Assembly (NCBI GenBank): GCA_003255025.1
Contig: QANY01002785.1
Coordinates: 1,396,043-1,460,042 of the forward strand
Direction: 5' to 3'
Origin: Datisca glomerata
Taxonomy: Eukaryota; Streptophyta; Magnoliopsida; Cucurbitales; Datiscaceae
DNA: 64,000 nucleotides
A model generated the notes under the pieces. The model ran no database searches. It worked only from the letters and a program-made list of their open reading frames with translations, and was not told the DNA's origin. The translations under genes and the position numbers were made by a program. Below, piece by piece: positions 35,190-45,999 of this stretch; position 1 is the first letter of the stretch, and each line of letters begins with the position of its first letter.

Positions 35190-36200
35190 CTTATGCTCTG
35201 GATCCGTTACCGATCCTTTGACCATCAGGCCTGTCTCTTATCTCAGGGTAGTCCTTTAGAAAATATCTAGTTTTTCCACAATGAAAACAAACGTCAATGA
35301 CTTTGAAGCATTATCCCGTATGATTTTTCCTACATGTACCATAAGTCTGAACTTCCATCTTTGTTTGAATCTTCTTGGATTGATCATCCTTCTGACTAGA
35401 ACTCCCCTAGAACTTCCTTTTATGGTGGTTTGGGTTAGGGTGATTAGCAGGGTTCGAGATCCACTCTTTTCCAAAAGCCTTTACTGAAGTGGTCTACACA
35501 CTTGTCAGTAAAAGGTACTTACTACCAAAACTAATAGAACCACATATTATAAGACAAACAATATAAATAATCCATATTCCATACTATCCTTAGAAATCAT
35601 ATAACTGAGTGAAAATCTTCATCTGGGTCTTCATCCGGATCATCCTCTGAATCTGCCTCTAGTTCAAGGGCTCTAGGGATAATGTTCAGCCTCGGGCCAC
35701 AACCAGTGCAAAACCTAAATGCGGAAACACATGCTCATGGTCGTCTAGAGCTACATGTAAGGGTTGGGTAACTTCCTCATCGTTAGATCCAACTGACTCA
35801 TCCTGAACGTCAATATGTCTTGCTTGAAAATGCTGAATTCCCACCTCTCAGGGAAAAACTCTAGCTATCGGAGGTTATTGCCTCCTTACGCTGGGTGTTG
35901 AAGCACGATTATGTGCTCCCCTCCTGATGATCCATGGATTTCGTACTATAGTCAAACGTCTACAATTCGAGTCCAGTAACATCATTCTTACAAATCTTGT
36001 AGGGAGTGGGGAGAAATTGGACCCCAGTCAGAAATTTCTCTGCCACTAACAGTCGATCCAAAGTCGTTTGAAAATTTCATTGCTACGACAATCACACGAT
36101 TCAATGAGTGTCACATACAAATAACAACCCTAAATTCAGGCACGAACTCTTAAGATTTAGAAAAATTTCTTGAAAATCATTTCGTCAATTAACTCAAAAT
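35190..36200 (-). pseudogene. Del/Tekay-like gag with CCHC knuckle
   Basis: Just upstream of the protease frame the minus strand reads VCFHCGKTRYFLKDYPEIRDRPDGQRIG: a CCHC knuckle (C-x2-C-x4-H-x4-C) with degraded third and fourth ligands. A partial knuckle, TYGTCRKNHTG, precedes it. The rest, up to about 36200, carries no long frame but fills the space between knuckle and primer-binding site that gag occupies in this family. Confidence 0.75.
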
Positions 36201-36245
36201 TCAAAAAACTTTTTAGTAAATACATTTATCTACAGAATCAGATTT

Positions 36246-36257
36246 GCTCTGATACCA
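36246..36257 (-). other. primer-binding site of the Del/Tekay-like element
   Basis: Minus strand reads TGGTATCAGAGC, an exact 12-base match to the initiator-Met tRNA primer site, two bases inside the 5' LTR end. Confidence 0.95.
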
Positions 36258-36259
36258 AC

Positions 36260-37169
36260 TGTAACAGTCTAAAAATTTATCCAAAATTTCCTTTAAGAAT
36301 TTATGCAAATAAAACTCGTGGAAGCTAGTTCAATTTTTTTTTAAAAAACTAATCATGCGGTACCAAGAAATTCAAGAAATTCAAAACATCATATAACGGT
36401 ATAAGAGATGAGGTTGTCATGCAAAAAGGGGGGGGGGTAGCGCGAGAGTGAGGAAGAGAAAGAGATACCGCACGTGTGAGGGGGAAGAGAGAAGGTGGTT
36501 GTCAACACACAAATGAGGAGGAGGGAGTGAGGGCCGATCAAAAACAAGAGAGGGGTGAGGTGAGTGCCGCACAAGTAGAGAGGGGAGAGAGATGAGTGAT
36601 AGAGAGGCAAAGAGAATAAGAAACCTAATATACTAGGTCAAACATAATGGAAACTTACTAAAACAATAAGCCAAAATGTTTTGGAAAGAAAAACTCATTT
36701 CCTAAAGGGAGGAGGGGGTGGGGGGAGGGGGGTCGTCCCAGCAAGGGGGAAAGTGAGGGTCAGTAAACCCTAATCCAAATGTCTCCATAAACTAAAAAAA
36801 TAATAAACCCTCAAAATAAATTCTCTTAAACAAAACGGCATAAAAATAATCCCCAAAAAATAATACTATAACCCTAATAACATAAAATTACACTTAATAA
36901 CATGCACATGATATAAACAAATGCACATGCATCATACAAATTGAATTAGGCGTGGGTGGGATATAGTAAGTGACAAAATTACATTTTTGTTTCCTAAAAT
37001 TAATACTTTTTAAAATTCACAAAGGGCCCCCTCTAATATAATTTTTTTTATCTATCACGTGATAAAAAATGTCACATTAATATAAAATATAAGGGCTAAC
37101 GTTATAATCTAAGACATGAAAATAAAAAAATGCTCTCATCCCAATCGGTCACAAAGTAGGGGTGTTACA
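36260..37169 (-). repeat. 5' LTR of the Del/Tekay-like element, internally deleted
   Basis: Starts (plus strand) TGTAACAGTCTAAAAATTTA and ends GGGGTGTTACA. About 1.8 kb present in the other LTR is missing at about 36400-36413. A homopolymer of 10 G (36427-36436) and GA-rich stretches follow. The full-length LTR of this family must have been about 2.7 kb, judging from both copies together. Confidence 0.88.
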
Positions 37170-37470
37170 CCTCCGCCCCAGACAGTCAATGAGCTTAAAT
37201 CATTCTTGGGGATAGTGTCTTTTGTATGCCGCTTTATACCCACATTGGCAGAATTAATCAGCTCTCTTCAATCATTATTGAAGCACGACTGTGATTTCTA
37301 GTGGGCCTCTGAATAGTAAAGGTGTTTTCAGCAAATAAAAGGATGTTTTACTCACATCCGCCATCATGGTACCACCACGAGGAGACACACCGCGAATCTT
37401 GTACATCACGTCCATGGCTAAGTCCATTGAGGTGATATTGGCTCAAGAACGAGAGTGGTTAGAATGATCT
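37170..37470 (+). pseudogene. Tat/Ogre-like gypsy RT end and RNase H start
   Basis: Continues the host element interrupted at 30168. The frame 37170-37301 reads PQTVNELKSFLGIVSFVCRFIPTLAELISSLQSLLKHDCDF, the conserved end of gypsy RT. QQIKGCFTHI follows in another frame to about 37370. The trace fades at about 37470, where Athila integrase begins. Confidence 0.85.
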
Positions 37471-37479
37471 AGAGTATTT

Positions 37480-40010
37480 TGAAACAATGCCATTCAACAT
37501 TATATGGTGGTCATTTTGGAAGAATGAGAACATCTGCCAAAGTTTGCAATCAGAGTATCACTGGCCATCCATTTTCCAAGATGCATATGACTTTGCCAAA
37601 TGTTGTGATAGATGTCAAAGGGTAGGATATATTTCCCAGAAGCAGGTAATGCCCTTAAATAATTTTATGGAAGTAATATTGTTTGATGTCTGGGCATAGA
37701 CATTATGGGACCCTTCCCACCATCCTTTGGTAATCTGTACATTCTTGTTATAGTAGACTAAATGTCCAAATGGGTTGAGGCTTTAGTTCTGTGAAAAAAT
37801 GATTCTAAGTTCATGGTGAAGTTTTTATAGAAAAATATATTAACCAGATTTGGAACCCCAAGAGTAATCCTAACTAGTGAAGGGACCTTTTTCGTAACAA
37901 ACTTTTTGAGGGATTATTCATAAAGTATGGGGTGAAACACAAAGTTGCTATAACTTACCACCCCCTAACCAGTGGACAATATGAGTTTCAAACAAGGAAT
38001 TCAAAAGGATCCTAGAGAAAATAGTTCATCTCAATAGGAAAGACAATTCATCCACTGGGCATGTCCCATTATAGATTAGTTTTTGGCAACGCTTGCCATT
38101 TACCTCTTGAGCGACCACACAGAGCATTCTGGGAAGTTAAGAAGTTAAATCACAGGTGGGTAAAACATATCATTGTAGCTAAATGAACTAGATGAATTGA
38201 GACTATTTTCCTATAATAATGCCAGATTGTGCAAAGAAAAGACTAAAAAGTGGCATGACAAGAAGACTCAGTCAAGAGAACTTATTCCATGGCAGCAACT
38301 ATTATTATTCACTTCAAGATTAAAATTGTTTCCAGGCAAACTGAATTTATGCTGGTCATGGCCATTTAAACTAATGAAAGCCTATCCTTACTAATAAATC
38401 TAAGATTTTAGACTTAAATTGTACCTTATCATAGGTTGATTTAGTGTTTTTATTGCATAAGTCCTAGTTATTTGCTGTTTATTTAGTCCTAGGGTTAGTT
38501 TTGTAATTATGCTAACCTCGTTAGTTTTTAAGTAAATTTACGCATTAGAGTTTCTTTGGTGCAACCCCTTGTAGAGCTTTATATCTTTCGATGTTGTAGT
38601 AGTTCCTGATGCTGTTATAGCTGTAGCAGTACATTGCGAGCTTGGCGAGTGGTTTGTGGCGTAGTCCACCTGGTGCTAAAAGTAAAACAGAGATTCTTGT
38701 GTGTCAGAAACCGTTATTACAAGTGTCCTCAGTGCCTGCTTTCATGGTCCCCAACTCTTGGAAGCTTGACATATATCCCAATTCTAAGGGCAAACCATAA
38801 TCTTGAGGCTCATATAAAAGGAAGTTCATCTATTTTTGAAAAAGACATAAGACATAGCCAAAAGGAGATGACATTACTTTGTACGAAAGATACTTTTCAC
38901 AGAAAGGGACGAGGAAGAAGATGACAGAAATGAAGGAATAAAAAGAAAAAGCTTAAAATAAATTGTATATGTTTCTTCTTTTCTCTCTCTTGTTTACCAC
39001 ATATCACTCTCTGTTTTAGCTTCATTCTATTTCTTAGTCTACAAGAAAACATGGAAATGGGATATCCGTTTTTATGTTTGAGCTCATTATAAGCTAAACC
39101 CTTGGTGGCTAGTATGGTAATATGAACTTGGGTTTTACTTTATCTTATTAATGATGTTTCTGTTGTTAAGCTCTCTTTGGGATTTTAATAAGTAAGCTTA
39201 AAGTTAATTTCTATTAGTGATTGGCCATCTCTATTGGAATACAATTTAGATTGAGATATGAATGGACTTAGTTTAATGGAATAGACTTTATTGATGCTTG
39301 AGTGTTTAAATAAAAAATACATGAATATGGAATCGTGTAGATTTAAATACTTTATGAGTTACATAGACATATGAACTAGCCTTGTAACCTTTTGACTGGA
39401 ACTTAATGAACCAATCTCAAAACTGACTAACCTTAGACATAAGATAGTTCGAGTGGAATTGGTAATCTAAAAAATGACAGTTTATTGTGCTTAAGAGCTA
39501 AGGTAGTGCGACTGAGATGCTATCGCAACTGGTGCAGGATTAATTTATATAAAGAAATTAATAAGGGATTTGTCCATACTAGCCATCTCTCTTCTTGAAT
39601 ATCTCACTGATATTAATTAGTTTTCTGCTCTGCAATTTTCATTTTCACTTCACTCTTTAGACTTATTAATTTCAATTAAATTTCAATCACATCAACCAAT
39701 CATTATTGTTACTGCCCCTGGTTATAAATTAACTTTGTCTTGGTCACAAATATTGTATATTCACTTAGTCCCTGTGGGGATCGACTCATATTTACTACTT
39801 TATTACTTATTAAATGATACATGTACTTGCATAGACATATATCAAGAGACAACACTTACTGTGGATCTAATGGATGAAAAGATAGGAAGAGAGTTCAAAG
39901 TTAATGGTCAAAGGGTAAAGCAATACTAAGGAACTGAGATGAACAAAATGAAGACCTCAACCTCACTTAAGGACCTATGAGGCTACTTAAAGTTAGGCTG
40001 AAGACTTTAA
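37480..40010 (+). pseudogene. Athila integrase, split by a solo LTR
   Basis: From 37487 the text runs YGGHFG..., YHWPSIFQDAYDFAKCCDRCQRVGYISQKQVMPLNN, FDVWA (Asp of the catalytic core), VDYVSKWVEA-like, RFGTPRVILTSEGTFF, LTSGQYEFQTRNSKGS, and ends KEKTKKWHDKKTQSRELIPWQQLLLFTSRLKLFPGKLNL.WSWPFKLMKAYPY at 38391. After a 1.46-kb insertion the C-terminus DLMDEKIGREFKVNGQRVKQY appears at 39867-39929, as expected for Athila pol. Multiple stops and frame changes are present. The preceding RT is from a different gypsy lineage. Confidence 0.92.
38392..39854 (+). repeat. solo LTR inside Athila integrase, 5-bp duplication
   Basis: A 1463-base segment starting TAATAAATCTAAGATTTTAG and ending GAGACAACA splits a continuous Athila protein between ...KLMKAYPY and DLMDEKIG.... 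It is flanked by cttac at 38387-38391 and 39855-39859. The end has cttagtccctgtggggatcg (39758-39777), a stretch typical of Athila-type LTRs, and the start resembles that of the LTR at 26296. The first dinucleotide is TA and not TG, probably a mutation. Confidence 0.85.
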
Positions 40011-40554
40011 AATAAGTGCTGATTGGGAGGCAACTCAAGCTAGTTCAATTTATTTTTAAAATTTTTAGCTTTTCTTCTAATTTTTCAATCGTTTATGTTA
40101 GAATTAGTTTGATTTTAACAAGTTTCTGTCTTTAAGTTTGGTTGTTCAAGCTTATTAATCTCAATTCTAATCTTTTCTTGGATGCATATTTTCAGGTCCC
40201 GCGGGAATTAGGTTTAAGCATAAAACAACTCCTTAAGCAGGAATTTAGTCAATGACAAATGCTATAATATTGAGTAAACTCATTGTTACAAAATCAAAGA
40301 GCTAAAAATTTGAGTAAGAGAAATTACACACGGTCTAAATTTGAATCCAAATTGAAAGTGACACGCAGAGCGCTCAAGTTTAGCTACATGTGGCTCACCA
40401 GAACAACTCATAATCACTTTAAATGAAGTGTCGTAATCTTAAAACCCTACATATCCCATGATTATTCCCAGCCCTTAAGAAATTCTTTGTCTTCTTCTCT
40501 CACACCTCCCTCCATTTTTAGAAATCTCAAAGCTAAGGTACCGTAATTTTTTTC
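40011..40554 (+). other. Athila region between pol and the downstream ORF
   Basis: Non-coding spacer following the pol stop. It contains tttcaggtcccgcgggaatt (about 40192-40211), a landmark often seen downstream of Athila pol, and later a Pro/Ser-rich upstream region of the next ORF. No clear frame. Confidence 0.45.
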
Positions 40555-40699
40555 TTTTTCACACCATGAGAAAGAAGAAAACCTAATCAATGAGACATAT
40601 ACTTGCGTATTGGATTCAAATAGAAATAAGAGGGAAGAAGTTGCACGAAGAAATGGGTTTCATATTAAGGAAAACCTAATCAATGAGACTTCCTAAAGA

Positions 40700-40945
40700 T
40701 ATAGCAGTTACTCAGTGTAAATCGCGAAAGTTTTGTGCTCATCCTTAAGACCCTATAGTTTCTTTGTTAAGAGAATTTTATACAAACATCCTTAAGCAAG
40801 AGCGAGACAGTCTTCTGGTAAATTGTTCTTCTGTCTCATTTTCCTCTGAATCTATTAATTCATATTTTGATCGGGAAGATATAGAATTTTCTAGGTTAGC
40901 TAAGGGTGTCACTGGGACACGTCTGGATATTATCCTTTAATAAGT
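40700..40945 (+). pseudogene. Athila-type ORF downstream of pol, fragment
   Basis: In shifting frames the text reads DPIVSLLREFYTNILKQERDSLLVNCSSVSFSSESINSYFDREDIEFSRLAKGVTGTRLDIIL. This resembles the plant protein found in the third ORF of Athila elements (putative env-like or plant transposon protein domain with REFY.N and V.FS...IN..F). The similarity then stops, and a short palindromic stretch follows. Confidence 0.6.
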
Positions 40946-41690
40946 TATGATTGCTGGAACCAATAGAGTGCCATGTGGCACTATAATTATGCACAATTGT
41001 AGTGGGTCCCACTATAAATTGATAATTTTACTAAAAAATTAGAGCTATCAACTGTTGTCCTTGATATTTATCAGACGGAGGAATGTGTTATGGTTAATGA
41101 AAGAACTTAAGTCATGAGTGATGGAAAGATACTCACGTATTTGAAAAGTTATGGTTACTGTTGTTAGTGGTGCTATATCAATTCCAATAGCTTTGATAAA
41201 TAAGTTAAAAACACCAAGGGGATTTAATGACTCTAACCATATTCTCCCATTGACCACAATCTATTTCATTCAATTGTTAATTAGCATATATTACTTTGTT
41301 CTTCACATTTTGCTTATTCTCTACTTAACTAAAACACTAAAGTTCGCTTTAGCAAAATTCCATTTTGCTCATTAACAGATTTTCCAATTAGTTATTAGTT
41401 TAATCAACCCATGCGGAGATGACATTTACTTACTATCATTTTAGTTGTTTATGAGACATATACTTGCGTATTGATTTTGCACAGCACGTACGTACGTTTC
41501 TGAGAGTTGAGATATCGTTGCATACTATTGCATGATTTTATTTGAGTTTTTATTTCATGTTTTAATATGTATGCTTAAATTAGAATGTGCATGTAATAAT
41601 TAAATGCTTTTATTATTTTCAATATTTAAAATATCGTCCATGTGACCACTAGAATTTATTCTGAAAGAAAATAAACTTGAAGTCACTAAT
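40946..41690. other. unassigned sequence between Athila and copia elements
   Basis: Contains a palindrome gtgccatgtggcac (40970-40983) and the stretch gtagtgggtcccactata (40998-41015), similar to motifs at 13750-13790. The 18-base word gagacatatacttgcgta occurs at 40591-40608 and again at 41454-41471. The open frame 41151-41375 has no recognisable domain. No gene. Confidence 0.45.
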
Positions 41691-41755
41691 TATGTTAACT
41701 AGAAGTGTAACCTTGCCATTATATAATCTGTCTAGGGAATTAAGTTTATCCTTAT

Positions 41756-42330
41756 GGAGACTTCTCCTCCAGCTCTCACTGAACCATTCTCTAAGGAGGA
41801 GATAGAAGAATATTATATGTGGAATAGGAAGGATAAGTTGGCTCGTTATTACATATTAGTTATGGCCTATTTGGTGTAGCAACAATATCAATCCATGTCC
41901 ATAGCTGCATACATCATTCTTAACCTCCAGTGTTTGGAAATTAAAGGCAACCAGCTAAGCTTTAAGCCATGAAGGCTCTCATGAATACCAAGATGAAGGC
42001 TAGATCTCTTGTTAGGGATCATTTGCTGAAAAGTGATTGAAACATTAATGAGATGAAAATCCTAGGTAATGAAATTGATGGAAGGATCATTCAATCAGCT
42101 CAAAGTCAACTAGGTCATGAGCAAGCATGAATGGACTTTGATCGAGGTTATGAGGCAGCTCTATATGGCATAAAATATATAAAAATCCCACCAAATGTGA
42201 ATGTGACATATGTTTCTACTTCTCATGGACCCAAGTCTAAACCCATGAAGATAAAGAAGAATAAGTTTCTTAGTAAATGGGAGTTCAAGAAGAAGAAGGG
42301 AAATAATAAGATTACTATGATTCTTTCCTA
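41756..42330 (+). pseudogene. copia gag
   Basis: Begins METSPPALTEPFSKEEIEEYYMWNRKDKLARYYILVMAYL, a well-known start of gag in one plant copia lineage. It continues in other frames with NLQCLEIKGNQ and MKALMNTKMKA-like segments, and ends with a Lys-rich tail (KSKPMKIKKNKFLSKWEFKKKKGNNK, 42131-42331). Several stops show it is inactive. A zinc knuckle is not recognisable. Confidence 0.88.
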
Positions 42331-42519
42331 GAAAAGAAGAATAAAGGTATGTGGCTTATTTACATCACTGAGTCATGTTTAGTGGGTGATTCTACTAGAT
42401 CCTGATGTGTAGATTCTGTAACCACTAATCACATCTTCATAGGGGTTCTAGGGGACATGAAACTAAGTTAGGGAGAGCTGTAAATTATACCAAGGACTGA
42501 ATTGTGACTTCTAGTTGTA

Positions 42520-42990
42520 CCGATTGGCATATTTACTCTTTATTTTGACGATTTTATGAGCACTACCTTATTATACCGTCTTTATGTGCTAAATATTCAA
42601 AGAAACTTGATCTCAGTTGCTTTCCTTGGTTTGGGAGACTTTCATTTTAATTATTCAAATTCTTTGACAATTAAAGAGAATAAAATTACGTACGTTTGGT
42701 AGATTAGTTGATGGTTTATACTTTGTTAGTCCTAAAAGGTTAATGTTGCATGATACTAAGATAGGCAATAGTTTACGTAGTGCACCTAGAAGAAAGGTTT
42801 CTCATAATAATAAAACCTATATGTGACATTTATGTCTTGGTCACATTAATCTAAATATGATACAAAGACTAGTAAGAGATGGACCTCTTAGCTCTTTAAG
42901 AGCAGAGCCTTTACCAATATGTGAATCTTGTGTAGGAGGTAAAATGACCAAAAGGACTTTTAAGACAAAAAGACAGCTTTTGGAAGCTTT
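42520..42990 (+). pseudogene. copia protease end and GAG-pre-integrase
   Basis: LYRLYVLNIQRNLISVAFLGL at about 42575-42640 is the conserved protease/GAG-pre-integrase junction. Later YMTFMSWSH (about 42820) corresponds to a mutated LWHLRLGH, followed by KMTKRTFKTK near 42942. The sequence is then interrupted by a repeat block at about 42990. Confidence 0.75.
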
Positions 42991-43330
42991 GTGAGGAATC
43001 AATTGGTAATTAAGTCTTACAACTTGACGTGAAGCCTTTAAGGAAAGACTTGCTTAACATCAAGAAGATATGTGAAATCTTCAACCTATCTACTTGTGAA
43101 GTCTCCAAGGAAAGACTTTCTGAGCATCAAGTAGACATGTGAAGTCTTCAAGGAACCTATCTACTTGAGCTTCAAGTTCATACTTGAAATAAAAAATTCT
43201 TCAAGTGAAAACTTGAAGACTTAAAGGTCACATTTAAAAACTTCAAAGGTCCCATTTGAAGGCTTCAATGCCACACTTATATACTTAAAATGCATACTTG
43301 AAGATTCCAAGGTCACATGCTGAAATCATA
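42990..43330. repeat. CTTGAAG-type repeat block within copia
   Basis: Two imperfect copies of a unit of about 70 bases (gtgaagcctttaaggaaaga... and gtgaagtctccaaggaaaga..., both ending cctatctactt) are followed by many short variants of acttgaagacttcaag. The block separates the GAG-pre-integrase from integrase and has no coding potential. It shares its motif vocabulary with 12770-13320. Confidence 0.7.
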
Positions 43331-43559
43331 TTGTTCGTCCCTCCATCTTTAAAGCGAAAAAATCTTAGTTTGTAAAATGGTCACTTGTCTTAGCTGAATG
43401 AACACCCATATAAGACAACCCATGTGTTTCGTTCAAGGAAATGTCTTCTTCATTTTATCAAGAATCATTTCATTTGGAGTTAGTGAATACTAATTTATGC
43501 GGACCAATGAATCTCCATGACTTTCACGGATGATTACTCTTTATACGAACGCATCTATT

Positions 43560-44030
43560 AAATGCATCATATATTTGAAAAGTTTTGGAAATTCAAAGAG
43601 TTCAGAGTGGAGGTGGAGAATGCAATAGATATAATAATTAATTATCTTTGATCATATCAAGGAGATGAATATCTCTCTACGACATTCATAGAATACTTAG
43701 CTGATAGTGGAATTGCTTCCAAGCTCACTACACTAGGGACTCCCAACAAAATGGTGTAGGTGAAAGGAGAAAGATAAATCTCTTAAACATGGTGAGGTTA
43801 ATGATGAACTACTCTACACTTCCTATTCTTTTTGGAGATACGCATGGGAAACTACTACATATATTCTTAATCAAGTACATTTTAAAGCAGTACTCGGGGC
43901 ACCATCATCATATATGGGTATGTTCAGTACACATGCTAAGGGAGAACACTGCTAAGTTGGAACGTAGATTAAGGGTACGTTTTTGTTGGGTGTGCAAAAG
44001 GAATTAAAGGGTATTTGTTGTATAGTATGT
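43560..44030 (+). pseudogene. copia integrase
   Basis: FEKFWKFKEFRVEVENAI (about 43576-43630) and GDEYLSTTFIEYLADSGIASKLTT.GTPNKM (about 43662-43755) carry the second Asp-like region (normally SDRGGEY) and the start of the segment that holds the catalytic Glu. YAWETTTYILNQVHFKAVLGAP (about 43838-43900) and a trace of FLLGVQKELKG follow. Frames change repeatedly. Confidence 0.85.
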
Positions 44031-44149
44031 AGATTGGGATAAGCATATCCATTTAGATCCACGGTCTTGAATAACCTTAATTCCAATAATATATGTCACT
44101 TCTCCTAAGTCTTTTATATCAAAATTGTTAGACAACCACAACTTTAGCA

Positions 44150-45230
44150 AAAATGATGCGTTCTTGGAAGATGGCTATATTACAAACTTTAGATCTAGAA
44201 TCATCATTTTTAGAAGAGTTCTGCTTGTACAATGAGGTTATAAAGGATGCTGAAGCGGATCATTGGCAAAAAGTGATTCTATGTACTTTAATGGAGTATG
44301 AGAGCATCTATAAGCACCTAAAGGGGTTAAATCTATTGGGTGCAAATGGGTTAACAAGAAGAAGTGAGGCATAGATGGTAAGGTTGAAACCTTCAAGGCT
44401 AGGCTTGTTGCGTAGAGATATACTTAGAAAAAATGGTTTGATTATGAGGAAGCTTTTTTTGCGTCGGTGGCTATGCTTATGTCTATAAGGATATTGTTGT
44501 CTATTATAGGTAATCTCAATTCAAAGATTTAACAAATGGATGTCAAGACTGCCATTCTAAGTGGCAATCGTGAATGTAATATCTTTATGTCTCAAATATG
44601 AAGGTCTCGTTGTTAAGGACCAAAAGAATATGGTTTCCAAGTTGCATAATTCCACTTATGGACTTAAGAAAGTATCGAGAACATGGAACATCAAATTTGG
44701 TCAAGCAATCAAGTCCTTTGGTTTTGATTAGAATCTTGGTTAACTGTGTGTGTACAAGAGAGAGGAAAGAAACATAATAGTTTTCTTAGTTTTTTATATA
44801 GACAACATTCTCCTAATCAAGGATGATATAAGATTAATGTCAAACATAAAGTTGTGGTTGTCTAACAATTTTGATATGAAAGACTTAGGAGAAGTGACAT
44901 ATATTCTTGGAATTAAGGTTATTCGAGACCGTGGATCTCAATGGATATGCTTATCCCAATCTGCATACATAGATAAGATTCTAAAGAGGTTCACAATGCA
45001 CGATTCAAAGAAATATCAACTACCTTATAGACATGGAATTCATCAATCCATGATTTAGTGTCCTAAGACATAAGATGAGATAGATAATAAGAAGATGATT
45101 ACCTATGCTTCTGCAATGGGAAGTCATATGTACATAATGCTGTGAATTAGACCAGATATCTGTTTCACAGCTGGCGTGGTTAGTTAGTATATATCAGTAA
45201 AATCAATGAAGAGAGCATTGGATACATCTA
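44150..45230 (+). pseudogene. copia reverse transcriptase
   Basis: In order: GCKWVNKKK near 44339, ETFKARLVA at about 44376-44410, MDVKTAILSGNRE at about 44539-44570, and the frame 44750-45058 with ERNIIVFLVFYIDNILLIKDDIRLMSNIKLWLSNNFDMKDLGEVTYILGIKVIRDR. The active site is FYIDNILL, where YVDD is usual, so the second catalytic Asp is Asn. Next, MITYASAMGSHMYIML.IRPDICF (about 45095-45170) ends the domain. Confidence 0.9.
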
Positions 45231-45718
45231 TGAAGCATATACTCAATTATCTTAGGAGAATGTGAGATAGAGAATCGTCTATCATAGTGACTGTCTCATA
45301 CCAAATGGGTATATGGATTCAGATTTTGAATTAGATAAAGACTTTAAGAAGTCAAACTCGGGCTATGTGTTTACTCTGGGAGGAGAAGTAGTCAGTTAGG
45401 GGAATACAAAATAGAATTGTATTACAGATTCAACCATAAAAGCAGAATATGTAGCTGCTTCGGAAGCTGCCTAATTGTGAAAGTTCCTACCATATTTAGA
45501 GATTGACACGATTATAATTTATTATGATAACACAAAAGCAATCACACATTTCAATGAATCTCAAAACCATTGAGGAGGTAAGCACATTTAGCTGAAACAT
45601 TATCTTGTTATGAAGATCATACATTAAGCTGGCAGACCCATTCATGAAGACTTGAACGACAAATCTCTTTGGGTCAAATGTAAAGAACATGGGGGTTAGG
45701 CTTATTATAGATGTACTT
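45231..45718 (+). pseudogene. copia RNase H and polyprotein end
   Basis: HILNYLRRM (about 45236) and the DSDFELDKDFKKSNSGYVFTLGGE-like sequence (about 45315-45385) mark RNase H, followed by TIKAEYVAASEAA (about 45433-45470) with the second acidic residue. HI.LKHYLVMKIIH.AGRPIHEDLNDKSLWVKCKEH closes the polyprotein at about 45695. A purine-rich tract then leads into the LTR. Confidence 0.88.
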
Positions 45719-45735
45719 TAGGGAAAGTGGAAGAT

Positions 45736-45775
45736 TGTTAAGATTGTGCTCTTAAAGCACATAAATTCATTTTTT
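45736..45775 (+). repeat. copia 3' LTR, first 40 bases
   Basis: TGTTAAGATTG follows directly after the polypurine tract gggaaagtggaag (45721-45733). The LTR stops at the LINE insertion point; its last 16 bases, cataaattcatttttt, form one copy of the LINE target duplication. Confidence 0.85.
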
Positions 45776-45999
45776 TTATAAACAAGCCATACATTAATAG
45801 AGGATAATTACAAGCAAAGGCAAAGCCTAAATAAACCAATACCTACCTCTAGGAGACTTTTCAAGAGGGTGGGGTGAGGGGGGGGGGATTCCACGTGGCT
45901 AGAAGCCATCTATGTACATGGGAATCAGGGATAGCAGCATGGCTCCAAAGCCTATCCCTAACTGATAGCTCTCAATATACTAATTTTCTCCCTATATTT

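Larger units (their letters stand above)
30169..37169 (-). mobile_element. Del/Tekay-like gypsy element inserted in the Tat/Ogre-like element
   Basis: Minus-strand order: 5' LTR (37169-36260), primer-binding site, gag, protease, RT, RNase H, integrase, truncated 3' LTR (32344-30169). The outer ends are TGTAACA...TGTTACA. A copy of cacc lies at both junctions (30165-30168 and 37168-37171, the latter overlapping the LTR end), compatible with an eroded 4-5-bp duplication. Removing the element rejoins the host pol reading MAP + PQTVNELKSFLG. The element's pol is interrupted by many stops, and its integrase C-terminus and the first 500 bases of the 3' LTR are deleted. Confidence 0.92.
41691..45775 (+). 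mobile_element. Ty1/copia element, plus strand, decayed
   Basis: Gag, GAG-pre-integrase, integrase, RT and RNase H follow in copia order, all heavily mutated, then a polypurine tract at 45719-45734 and the first 40 bases of a 3' LTR (from TGTTAAGATTG at 45736). The LTR resumes at 51615-51631 after a LINE insertion. A 5' LTR and primer-binding site are not recognisable before 41755. A 330-bp repeat block interrupts the coding region at about 42990-43330. Confidence 0.9.
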
